Shown here: one piece after another, positions 50,026-59,050 of the stretch
Position numbering within the stretch: the first letter of the stretch is position 1
Layout of the letters: each line of letters starts with the position of its first letter
Program-made: the position numbers and the translations under genes
DNA from: Kitasatospora sp. DSM 101779
Lineage (GTDB): Bacteria > Actinomycetota > Actinomycetes > Streptomycetales > Streptomycetaceae
Assembly: GCF_025655475.1 (NCBI RefSeq)
Contig: NZ_JAHTIK010000001.1
Span: 5,661,670 to 5,725,669 of the forward strand
Direction of reading: 5' to 3'
Length of the DNA stretch: 64,000 bases
Notes under the pieces: model-generated
Database searches by the model: none
Seen by the model: only the letters and a program-made list of their open reading frames with translations
What the model was told of the DNA's origin: nothing

Positions 50026-51345
50026 ATGAACGACCGTCCGGCCGAGCAGCCCGCCGACCTCGTCGCCCGCCTGCGTGCGACCTTCCGCACCGGCCTCACC
50101 CGGCCGCTGTCCTGGCGCACCGGGCAGCTGCACCGGCTGCGCGCACTGCTCACCGAGAACGGGCCGGAGCTCGCCGCGGCGCTCGGCTCCGACCTGGGCA
50201 AGAGCGAGCAGGAGGCGATGCGCACCGACGTCGACTTCGTGGTGCGGGAGATCGACCACACCCTGGAGCACCTCGCGGACTGGCTCCGGCCGGAGGACGC
50301 CCCGGTGCCCGAGCGGCTGGCCGGCGCACAGGCGCGGACGCAGTACGACCCGCTCGGCGTGGTGCTGGTGATCGCGCCGTGGAACTACCCGGTGCAGCTG
50401 CTCCTGGCGCCGGTCGCCGGGGCGCTGGCGGCCGGCAACGCGGTGGTGGCCAAGCCCAGCGAGCTGGCGCCCGCCACCTCGGCCGTGCTCGCCCGGCTGC
50501 TGCCCGCGTACCTGGACACCGGGGCGGTCGCGGTGGTGGAGGGTGGGGTGCCGGAGACCACGGCGCTGCTGGCCCAGCGGTTCGACCACATCTTCTACAC
50601 CGGGAACGGCGCCGTCGGCCGGGTCGTCATGCGGGCCGCGGCCGAGCACCTCACCCCGGTCACCCTCGAACTGGGCGGCAAGTCGCCGGCGTTCGTCGAC
50701 GCGGGGGCGGACCTCGCGGTGGTGGCCGAGCGCCTGGTGGCGGGCAAGTTCCTCAACGCGGGCCAGACCTGTGTGGCCCCGGACTACGTGCTGACCGACC
50801 CGGCCACCGCCCGCGCCCTGGAGCCGCTGCTGGCCGACGCGGTTCGGGCCCGGTACGGCGAGGACCCGGCGGCATCGCCGCTGTACAGCCGGATCGTCAA
50901 CGAGCGGCACTTCGACCGGCTCGCCGCACTGCTGGACTCCGGCCGGACGGTGGTCGGCGGCGGCCACGACCGGGCCGGGCGCTACCTGGCGCCGACCGTG
51001 CTCGCGGACGTGTCGCCGGACTCGCCGGTGATGCAGGAGGAGATCTTCGGGCCGATCCTGCCGGTCGTCGAGGTCGCGGACCTCGACGAGGCGATCGACT
51101 TCGTCAACGACCGGGACAAGCCGCTCGCGCTGTACGTGTTCAGCCCGTCGGAGGAGACCCGGCGCAGGCTCGCCGAGGAGACCTCCTCGGGCGGGCTCGG
51201 GTTCGGCCTGCCGCTGGCCCACCTGACCGTCTCCGACCTGCCGTTCGGCGGGGTGGGGGAGAGCGGCATGGGCAGCTACCACGGCCGGTACTCGATCGAG
51301 GCGTTCAGCCACCGCAAGGCGGTGCTGGAGGTGCCGGTCGGCTGA
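50026..51345 (+). CDS. NAD(P)-dependent aldehyde dehydrogenase (class 3-like)
   Basis: The 439-residue enzyme oxidises an aldehyde to its acid. The active-site residues are the Glu in LELGGKSPAF and Cys in NAGQTCVAPDY, and the nucleotide loop is VLVIAPWNYPVQ. It is shorter than 480-residue class 1 enzymes, and the C-terminus has PFGGVGESGMGSYHG, typical of class 3-type forms. The ATG at 50026 gives the usual start, with GCGAGG upstream. Control by the divergent MarR gene suggests induction by a toxic aldehyde or aromatic compound. Confidence 0.93.
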   Translation: MNDRPAEQPADLVARLRATFRTGLTRPLSWRTGQLHRLRALLTENGPELAAALGSDLGKSEQEAMRTDVDFVVREIDHTLEHLADWLRPEDAPVPERLAGAQARTQYDPLGVVLVIAPWNYPVQLLLAPVAGALAAGNAVVAKPSELAPATSAVLARLLPAYLDTGAVAVVEGGVPETTALLAQRFDHIFYTGNGAVGRVVMRAAAEHLTPVTLELGGKSPAFVDAGADLAVVAERLVAGKFLNAGQTCVAPDYVLTDPATARALEPLLADAVRARYGEDPAASPLYSRIVNERHFDRLAALLDSGRTVVGGGHDRAGRYLAPTVLADVSPDSPVMQEEIFGPILPVVEVADLDEAIDFVNDRDKPLALYVFSPSEETRRRLAEETSSGGLGFGLPLAHLTVSDLPFGGVGESGMGSYHGRYSIEAFSHRKAVLEVPVG

Positions 51346-51414
51346 CCGGCGGGACACCGACGGAGGGTGTGTGCGCCGCGGGCGGGAGCCGATGGCCGGC
51401 TCCCGCCCGTCTGC

Positions 51415-51427
51415 TTGATGATGTCAA
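51415..51427. promoter_or_regulatory. Third operator-like site TTGATGATGTCAA
   Basis: TTGATGATGTCAA differs from the marR-gap sites at one or two positions and keeps the TTGA/TCAA arms. It lies between the aldehyde dehydrogenase stop and the 3' end of the DJ-1/PfpI gene, not in an obvious promoter, so function is uncertain. Confidence 0.4.
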
Positions 51428-51467
51428 GCAGTTGTGTCGCCCCGACGGGACTGCCGGGGCCGGTACC

Positions 51468-52163
51468 TCAGCCGATCGCGTTCAGCAGTTCCTCGGCCAG
51501 CGGGCCGGACGAGGCCGGGTTCTGGCCGGTGCGCAGGGTGCGGTCGGTGACGGTGTGCGGCGCCCAGGGCTCGCCCGCCGCGTAGTCGGCGCCGAGCGCG
51601 ACCAGACGGTCCTCCAGCAGCCAGGGGGCGCGGTCGGCGAGGCCGGCGAGCCGCTCCTCGGCGTTGCTGAAGCCGGTGAGCCGGTACCCGGCGAAGGTCG
51701 GTGTGCCGTCCGGGCGCACGGCGGCCAGCAGGGCGGCCGGGCCGTGGCAGACCACGCCGAGCGGCAGCCCGGCGTCGATCACGGCGGTGAGCAGCCGGCC
51801 CGAGTCGGCGTCGACGGCGAGGTCCTCCATCGGGCCGTGGCCACCGGGGTAGAAGACGGCCGCGTAGTCGGCGAGGTCGACGTCGGTCAGGGCGATCGGG
51901 CGCCGCAGCGGCTCGGCGGCGGCGATCGCGGCGGCCGCCTCGGCGGCGTTCTCCTCGCCGCCGAGCGCGCCGGCGGACAGGCTGGCGGCGTCCGCGGTCG
52001 GCTGCACGCCGCCCGGCGTGGCCACCACGACCTCGTGCCCGGCGGCGGTGAAGGTGCGGTACGGGGTGAGGAACTCCTCCGCCCAGTAACCGGTGGGGTG
52101 CTTGCTGCCGTCGGCCAGGGTCCAGTGGTCGGCGCCGGTCATCACAAACAGGATCTTCGCCAT
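51468..52163 (-). CDS. DJ-1/PfpI family protein (class I glutamine amidotransferase-like, Hsp31 type)
   Basis: The 231-residue protein has the nucleophile elbow GVVCHGPAAL with its Cys, an acidic residue in TGYWAEEFLTPY, and YPGGHGPMEDL, as in Hsp31/DJ-1 relatives. These act as glyoxalase III, chaperone or deglycase. I chose the ATG at 52163, with GAAGGAG upstream. The neighbouring aldehyde dehydrogenase fits an aldehyde-stress role, but this is inference. The genes converge. Confidence 0.88.
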   Translation of the reverse strand: MAKILFVMTGADHWTLADGSKHPTGYWAEEFLTPYRTFTAAGHEVVVATPGGVQPTADAASLSAGALGGEENAAEAAAAIAAAEPLRRPIALTDVDLADYAAVFYPGGHGPMEDLAVDADSGRLLTAVIDAGLPLGVVCHGPAALLAAVRPDGTPTFAGYRLTGFSNAEERLAGLADRAPWLLEDRLVALGADYAAGEPWAPHTVTDRTLRTGQNPASSGPLAEELLNAIG

Positions 52164-52291
52164 GTCGGCGGTCACTCCTTCGTTCGGCTTTCCCTCGACG
52201 CTAGGCCGCCGACCGGCGTCCGGGCCAATAGATCCTCCGATGGCATCCATCGCGATCCCGATGGTTCACCCGCTCGGCGGCCACGGCCCGG

Positions 52292-53047
52292 TCACTCGTC
52301 GATCCGTACCAGCGCCAGGGTGATGTTGTCCGGCCCGCCCGCCTCGATCGCGGCCCGCCAGAGCTCGAAGGCGGCCCGCTGGTCGTCCTCGCCGGCGAGG
52401 ACGGCGGCCAGCTCCTCCGGCGGCACCGGGTCGGTCAGGCCGTCGCTGCACACCAGGTAGCGGGCGCCGACCGCGGCGGGCAGGCGGCGCAGGTGCGGTT
52501 CGACCTCGCGGCGGACGACGGTGCCGCCGAGGGTGCTGGTGACGATGTTGGTGGTACGCCGGCCGGGCGGGGGCGGCGGGCTGTCGTCGGTGCTGAGCAG
52601 CCGCAGCTCGGGCGCGCCGGGTGGTCCGGCGATCTCGAAGACCTGGCTGTCGCCGATGTTGAACACCAGGACCTGCTCGGCGCTCAGCACCAGTCCGGCG
52701 ACGGTGGTGCCCATCCCGGTGAGGTCCGGGTCGTCGTCCGCGGCGTCGTACAGGACGGCGTTGCAGGAGCGGAGCTCGCCGCGGACGTCGTCCTCGGAGC
52801 GCAGTGCGGTGCCGGCCGCGGCGAGCCGGCGGGCGGTGAGCGAGGAGGCGACCTCGCCGGCCGGGTGGCCGCCGAGCCCGTCCGCCACCGCCACCACGAC
52901 GGGCGTCCCGCCGAGCGGGAAGAGCAGTGTCTGCGGGCTCTCGGTGACGGTGGCGCAGAGCGTCCACGGCCCCACGGCCAGGCTGTCCTCGTTGTGGTCG
53001 CGGACCAGGCCCTCGTGGCTCAGCGCACTGACGGCGATGTACGGCAT
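52292..53047 (-). CDS. PP2C family protein Ser/Thr phosphatase
   Basis: The 251-residue phosphatase has the metal-binding motifs of PP2C: RDHNEDS, VADGLGGHPAGE, GMGTTVAG, CSDGLTD and GPDNITL. It contains no membrane segment. It could act on phosphoproteins, for example those of the PknB-type kinase at 24657, but the two are 26 kb apart and no link is shown. The gene is divergent from gcl. Confidence 0.94.
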   Translation of the reverse strand: MPYIAVSALSHEGLVRDHNEDSLAVGPWTLCATVTESPQTLLFPLGGTPVVVAVADGLGGHPAGEVASSLTARRLAAAGTALRSEDDVRGELRSCNAVLYDAADDDPDLTGMGTTVAGLVLSAEQVLVFNIGDSQVFEIAGPPGAPELRLLSTDDSPPPPPGRRTTNIVTSTLGGTVVRREVEPHLRRLPAAVGARYLVCSDGLTDPVPPEELAAVLAGEDDQRAAFELWRAAIEAGGPDNITLALVRIDE

Positions 53048-53106
53048 GTGGCTCGCCCCCTCTCCCCTCCCATTGTGGTGCCCGCCGGGCCGCCCCCGCC
53101 GAAGTC

Positions 53107-53198
53107 TTCAACGATCTGTTGAAACCTACCTTGACGCCCTCGGCGCCCCCGGCTTAGTTTGATTCCGCAGTTCAGAATCATCATTCCACATCGCGGAA
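53107..53198 (+). promoter_or_regulatory. gcl promoter with three inverted repeats
   Basis: A good promoter is seen: -35 TTGACG (53131-53136), 17 bp, -10 TTAGTT (53154-53159). A perfect dyad TTCAAC-N5-GTTGAA (53107-53123) lies just upstream of the -35. GATTC-N9-GAATC (53161-53179) and TTCC-N7-GGAA (53184-53198) lie downstream of the start. These are candidate activator and repressor sites. Confidence 0.65.
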
Positions 53199-53222
53199 CT
53201 TCCGCTCGGGCAGGAGAAGCCG

Positions 53223-55004
<1,782 letters not shown>

Positions 55005-55041
55005 GGCCGACGGGCCCCGATCCCACCCGCATCACCCTCCG

Positions 55042-55075
55042 GGCCGCCCGGGCGAACCCTCGCCCGGGCGGCCTT
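55042..55075 (+). terminator. Terminator after gcl
   Basis: A perfect 13-bp stem (55042-55054 with 55061-55073) closes a 6-nt loop and is followed by TT. It lies 38 bp after the stop. Confidence 0.85.
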
Positions 55076-55101
55076 CGCCGCGGACGGGGGAGTTGGGGCC
55101 C

Positions 55102-55203
55102 GGTCTTCTCGTCGCGGGTGGCCGGGCCTCGCCTGTTCTTCAGCCGGTTGATCCACCGTTCGACGGTGTTGCGCTGCCTGTGGGCGTCGCGGTCGAAGGC
55201 CGG
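55102..55203 (-). pseudogene. IS5-type transposase C-terminal remnant
   Basis: The minus strand reads AFDRDAHRQRNTVERWINRL then KNRRGPATR, which matches the DDE-domain C-terminal block of IS5-family transposases (the Glu of RNTVER is the last acidic residue). The rest of the transposase is missing and no terminal repeats were found, so it is a dead fragment. It lies directly in front of a truncated DUF1772 gene and may have caused its loss. Confidence 0.75.
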
Positions 55204-55215
55204 TGGCCACGGCGC

Positions 55216-55440
55216 CGGTCTCGTCGTCACGGCCGGTGCGCCGGTCCTCGGTGTGGTCATGTCGGTCCTGCTCCTCGTCCCGATCAACAACCGGAGCAAG
55301 ACGCGGACCTCCGAGAACCGACCCGCGGACCGGAAGGAGCAGGCGAACCGCTGGGACCGCTACCACTGCGTTCGCGTCGCCGTGATCACCGTCGCCTTCG
55401 CCGCGCCGGCCGCCGCCCTCGCCCGAGCCCGCGGGCCGAG
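55216..55440 (+). pseudogene. DUF1772 (anthrone-oxygenase-like) C-terminal fragment
   Basis: The plus strand has VVMSVLLLVPINNRSKTRTS, then EQANRWDRYHCVRVAVI, recognisable as the last third of a DUF1772 membrane protein with the PINNR and RWDRYH motifs. The first membrane segments are missing; the frame opens at the IS remnant. No natural stop follows near the expected end. I infer a pseudogene truncated at the 5' side. Confidence 0.65.
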
Positions 55441-55541
55441 ACCGCAGCAGGCGGTGTGGCCTGCACGGATGACGGCGGCAGACGAATTCGAGGCCCTCAC
55501 CGGGTTGTTGACGGATGGTGGCAGCTGGGGGCGGGACCCGG

Positions 55542-56405
55542 TCATAGCCGCGCCGCCGTGCGGATCAGGCCGGCCAGGGCGACGGAGCGGCTGTGCACGG
55601 GCCAGGCGATGTGGGTCACGACGGGAGGCGCGTCGGTCAAGGGGACGGCCGCGTGCTCGGCCCACAGCCAGGAACGGGCGGAGTCGGGGACGACCGCCAC
55701 GGTGCGTCCGAGGGCGATCAGTTGGGCCAGTTGCGTCTGGTTGTGGATCTCGGGGCCCGGGCCGGGGGCGTAGGTGCCGTGGCTGGGCCAGCGGGCGAGC
55801 GGCAGATCGGGGACGTCCCTGACGTCGGCCAGGGACAGGGCCTCGCGGGCGGCCAGCGGGTGCCCGGCAGGCAGGAGGGCGACCTGCCCCTCGGTCGTGA
55901 GTGCCTCGCTGTCGAATCCGGCGAGGGAGTTCCACGGCGTGTGCATCAGCGCGACATCGGCACGTCCGTCGCGCAGCAGCTCCTCCTGCTCGCACATGCC
56001 GCACAGCAGCACCTCGACCTCGGCGCTGCCGGGTTCGGCCGCGTAGGCGTCGAGGAGCTTGCGCAGCAGGTCGTGGGACGCGGCGGCCTTCACCGCGAGG
56101 ACCAGCTGATCGCGGGGACCACCAGGGCTGTCGGCACCGCCGGCGCGCCGGGTGCGCCGGGCGGCGGCAGCGGTCGCGTCGAGGGCCGCCCGGCCCTCCT
56201 GCAACAGCACCTCTCCGGCACCGGTCAGGCGGACACCGCGGCGGTTGCGCTCCAGCAGGCAGACCCCGAGGCGCCGTTCGAGCTGCTGGATCGCCCGCGA
56301 CAGCGGCGGCTGAGCCATGCCGAGGCGCTCGGCGGCGCGCCCGAAGTGCAACTCCTCGGCGACGGCCACGAAGTACCTCAACTCGCGGGTTTCCAGGGTG
56401 TCCAC
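55542..56405 (-). CDS. LysR family transcriptional regulator
   Basis: The 287-residue LysR regulator has the winged helix ELRYFVAVAEELHFGRAAERL at residues 8-28 with the recognition helix QPPLSRAIQQLE, and a periplasmic-binding-type effector domain. It is divergent from an SDR gene and probably controls it. The start is GTG. The intergenic T-N11-A dyad at 56425-56439 is a typical LysR site. Confidence 0.92.
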   Translation of the reverse strand: MDTLETRELRYFVAVAEELHFGRAAERLGMAQPPLSRAIQQLERRLGVCLLERNRRGVRLTGAGEVLLQEGRAALDATAAAARRTRRAGGADSPGGPRDQLVLAVKAAASHDLLRKLLDAYAAEPGSAEVEVLLCGMCEQEELLRDGRADVALMHTPWNSLAGFDSEALTTEGQVALLPAGHPLAAREALSLADVRDVPDLPLARWPSHGTYAPGPGPEIHNQTQLAQLIALGRTVAVVPDSARSWLWAEHAAVPLTDAPPVVTHIAWPVHSRSVALAGLIRTAARL

Positions 56406-56424
56406 GGCCGCAGCATACGCGGTG

Positions 56425-56439
56425 ATACCCGACGGGTAT
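56425..56439. promoter_or_regulatory. LysR-type operator ATACCCGACGGGTAT
   Basis: The perfect 15-bp dyad ATACCC-GAC-GGGTAT contains T-N11-A, the LysR recognition pattern. It lies 20 bp upstream of the lysR start and about 60 bp upstream of the SDR start. Confidence 0.8.
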
Positions 56440-56497
56440 GACAGGGCACCGGATCGGTGTTGGCCGCGCCACTGGGCCGCGAGCCACCATCATCGGC

Positions 56498-57235
56498 ATG
56501 AGCGAAACGATGATCGCGCTGGTGACCGGCGCGAACAAGGGCATCGGGTACGAGATCGCGGCCGGGCTGGGCGGCCTCGGGTGCCGCGTGGGCGTGGGAG
56601 CCCGTGACGCGGCCCGACGTGAAACCGCCGTCGGCAAGCTGCGCGCCCTCGGCGTGGACGCCTTCGAGGTACCGCTGGACGTGACCGACGGCCAGAGCGT
56701 CACCGATGCCGCAGAACTGATCGAACGACGGGCCGGCCGCCTGGACGCGCTGGTCAACAACGCCGGCATCTCCGGCGAGATGGGCCCGGGGTGGGTGCAG
56801 GACCCGACCGTGCTCGATCTGGAGGTGCTCCGCACTGTCGTGGACACCAACGTGATGGGTGTCGTCCGGGTGACCAACGCGATGCTGCCACTGCTGCGGC
56901 GCTCGGCCTCGCCGCGCATCGTCAACGTCTCCAGCAGCGTCGGCTCCCTGACCCGGCAGGCGGACCCGGACATCGAGGTCGGTCCGATCATGGCGGCCTA
57001 CGCGCCGTCGAAGTCCTTCCTCAACGCCCTCACCTTGCAGTACGCCCGGCGGTTCGCCGGTACGAACATCCTGATCAACGCCACCTGCCCGGGCCTGGTC
57101 GCCACCGACTTCACCGGCTTCCACGGCCCCCGTACCCCCGAACAGGGCGCGGCCACGGCGATCCGGCTCGCCACGCTGCCCGACGGCGGCCCGACCGGTT
57201 CGTTCTTCGAGGACGACGGCGTCGTGCCCTGGTGA
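56498..57235 (+). CDS. Short-chain dehydrogenase/reductase
   Basis: The 245-residue SDR has the Rossmann motif VTGANKGIG (residues 9-17), NNAG, a Ser in NVSSSVG and YAPSK carrying Tyr and Lys of the active site. It should reduce a carbonyl group with NADPH; the substrate is unknown. The ATG at 56498 gives the normal start; an in-frame ATG 20 codons earlier overlaps the regulatory dyad. It is likely activated by the divergent LysR protein. Confidence 0.93.
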   Translation: MSETMIALVTGANKGIGYEIAAGLGGLGCRVGVGARDAARRETAVGKLRALGVDAFEVPLDVTDGQSVTDAAELIERRAGRLDALVNNAGISGEMGPGWVQDPTVLDLEVLRTVVDTNVMGVVRVTNAMLPLLRRSASPRIVNVSSSVGSLTRQADPDIEVGPIMAAYAPSKSFLNALTLQYARRFAGTNILINATCPGLVATDFTGFHGPRTPEQGAATAIRLATLPDGGPTGSFFEDDGVVPW

Positions 57236-57280
57236 TCACGAACCCGCTGTGAGCCGACCGGGATCCCTCCTTCTGGATCA

Positions 57281-57326
57281 GCGGGCGGCCGGGTCGGTCG
57301 TCACGGAGACCGACCCGGCCGCCCGC
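57281..57326 (+). terminator. Terminator after the SDR gene
   Basis: A perfect 19-bp GC stem (57281-57299 with 57308-57326) closes an 8-nt loop, 45 bp after the stop. Confidence 0.88.
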
Positions 57327-57349
57327 CGCCGCTCCCTCGTCCGCAAGGC

Positions 57350-57560
57350 CGCGAGGTCTCCGAGCTTTCGGCGCCGGCCGCCGCCGCACCCGTCGACCCG
57401 GCCGTCGCCGCCGCGCTCGGCACCGACGACCCCGCCGTACTGGCCGAGGGGCTCGCCGCCCTCGACGTGCTCGGCCGGCACCTCACCCCCGAGTCCGTCC
57501 GGCGGATGCGGGACGCCGGCGCGGCCGACCGGGTGTGGGGGTGGCTCCGCGCCCCTAGGG
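57350..57560 (+). pseudogene. Possible gene remnant, unidentified
   Basis: From about 57352 the plus strand reads EVSELSAPAAAAPVDPAVAA then LGRHLTPESVRRMRDAG in one frame with good codon bias, ending WGWLRAP. No start codon or ribosome site precedes it and the frame runs into the antisense lyase gene. I do not recognise the family. It could be a leftover C-terminal fragment. Confidence 0.35.
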
Positions 57561-57567
57561 GGCCGCC

Positions 57568-58773
57568 TCAGGACGGGTTGCCGGCGTGGGTCAGGGTCTC
57601 CCAGGCGGTGAACAGGTTGTCGGTGCCGGCGGGGCGGCGCTGTTCGGTGAGCTTCTGGGTGTTGTCCATGCCGTAACCCAGACGGTTGTGCAGGGCGTTG
57701 AAACCGACCTCGGTGACCGGGCCCATGTGCTGGGAGAGGCTGCCGCCGCAGAGCCAGGACGGGACGGCGGTGCCCAGCTCAAACTTGGACTGGAAGCCGA
57801 GGGCGTGCCGCAGCCGGTCGGCGACCTCGGGGTAGAGGTCCTGCCCCTGGATGCGGCTGGTCTCGGCGACGTGGGCGATCGCGGACAGGCCGTAGCCGGT
57901 GTGGGTGAGGTCGCGGCAGGTCTCCTGGGTGAGGCCGTCGACGAAGGTGGACTGGCCCTGCCAGTACTTCACGATCTCGTCCCGGGTGTCCAGGCCGCTG
58001 CCGGGCACGGTCTTCGGCAGGGAGCCGTCGGAGGCGAGGTAGATGTAGGCGGGCACCCGGTTGCGGAAGGTGGCGACCGCCTTGTCGTACACCGTCCGGT
58101 CGTTGAGGAAGACCGCGATGCCGATGGTGGCCTCGGTCATGCTCAGCTCCCAGTTGCCGTTGGAGCGTGAGCCGTTGACGACCTTCGGGAGGTAGACGTT
58201 GCGCAGCATCGCGCCGAAGCGGTCGACCTTGTCGGCGGGCCACCCGTTGTAGGTGTACCGGATGATCTCGGCGGCCCGCGGCCAGGTGGAGGCCGACCAG
58301 GCGCTCTGCAGTGGGGCGTTGCTGTTGGTGTGGTCCTTGATCGTGCCGGACCAGGCGTCCATGATCTGGACGGCCTTGGCGGCGTAACGGGTGTCCCGGG
58401 TGATCGACCACTCCAGGGCGAGGGTGTACGCGGCCAGCGCGTCCTCGCGCTCGTCGGTGCAGCCGTAGTTGGGGTTGGAGTACGAGCCGCACTCGACCAC
58501 CGCGCGGGGCTTGGGAGTTCGACTCAGCGAGGCGTACTTGCTGGCGTGCATCTGGTCGTAGGCGCTCTTCCGGGGCTGAGCCCCGGCCTGCACCTCGGCC
58601 CGCACGAAGTCGAGCTGGGACTTGGAGAGCAGCACGCCGGGGTGGGCGAAGGCGGTCGGCGCGGCCTCGGCGGGAGCCGGGGCGGTCGCGTTGAGGCCGA
58701 CGGGTATCGCGCAGACGAGGGCGAGCAGCGCGGCGGCCGCGGGAAGCCGGCGGCGCCGGTGGCGACGGTGCAT
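57568..58773 (-). CDS. Secreted alginate-lyase-family (PL5-like) enzyme
   Basis: The 401-residue protein has an Arg-rich signal peptide ending near AEAAP (residue 39). The mature region matches the alpha/alpha-barrel alginate lyase family: HPGVLLSKSQLDF, SNPNYGCTDEREDALAAYTLALEW, NGNWELSMTEA and QETCRDLTHTGYGL, where the Asn/His/Tyr residues are the expected active site. The real substrate may be another polyuronate. It is divergent from a GH30 gene and shares its control region. Confidence 0.88.
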   Translation of the reverse strand: MHRRHRRRRLPAAAALLALVCAIPVGLNATAPAPAEAAPTAFAHPGVLLSKSQLDFVRAEVQAGAQPRKSAYDQMHASKYASLSRTPKPRAVVECGSYSNPNYGCTDEREDALAAYTLALEWSITRDTRYAAKAVQIMDAWSGTIKDHTNSNAPLQSAWSASTWPRAAEIIRYTYNGWPADKVDRFGAMLRNVYLPKVVNGSRSNGNWELSMTEATIGIAVFLNDRTVYDKAVATFRNRVPAYIYLASDGSLPKTVPGSGLDTRDEIVKYWQGQSTFVDGLTQETCRDLTHTGYGLSAIAHVAETSRIQGQDLYPEVADRLRHALGFQSKFELGTAVPSWLCGGSLSQHMGPVTEVGFNALHNRLGYGMDNTQKLTEQRRPAGTDNLFTAWETLTHAGNPS

Positions 58774-58808
58774 GGGTCCTCCGCTCGGTGGGGGCGACGG
58801 GAGCTGGA

Positions 58809-58924
58809 GTCAACTAGTCCGGTGGTGGTCACGTCAAGTCAACTGGAAACTTTCCTGTCAGACGTCCCGTCAACTCGTGGCACTTGATCATTGGGCAACC
58901 GCTCTCCTGCGTTCATGAGTTGAC
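58809..58924. promoter_or_regulatory. Repeated GTCAACT boxes between lyase and GH30 genes
   Basis: GTCAACT occurs at 58809-58815, 58838-58844 and 58869-58875, and its inverse AGTTGAC at 58918-58924. The first three are spaced about 29-31 bp. The surrounding 277-bp gap is AT-richer than average and includes no gene. They are candidate binding sites for a shared sugar-responsive regulator. Confidence 0.6.
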
Positions 58925-59050
58925 GGAGATTTGGTTCAGACCAGCTTCTTGACGGTGATGAGTCATCAGGAGTTGAATCTGGACCGCCGGCCGGCAGTCG
59001 TACATCGCCCATCCGTCCCACCCACCCCCACACCGAAGGCGGATCCGATC

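Noticed and set aside
55005..55541. A complete insertion sequence
   Set aside because: Only the transposase C-terminal piece is present, with no terminal inverted repeats or target duplication.
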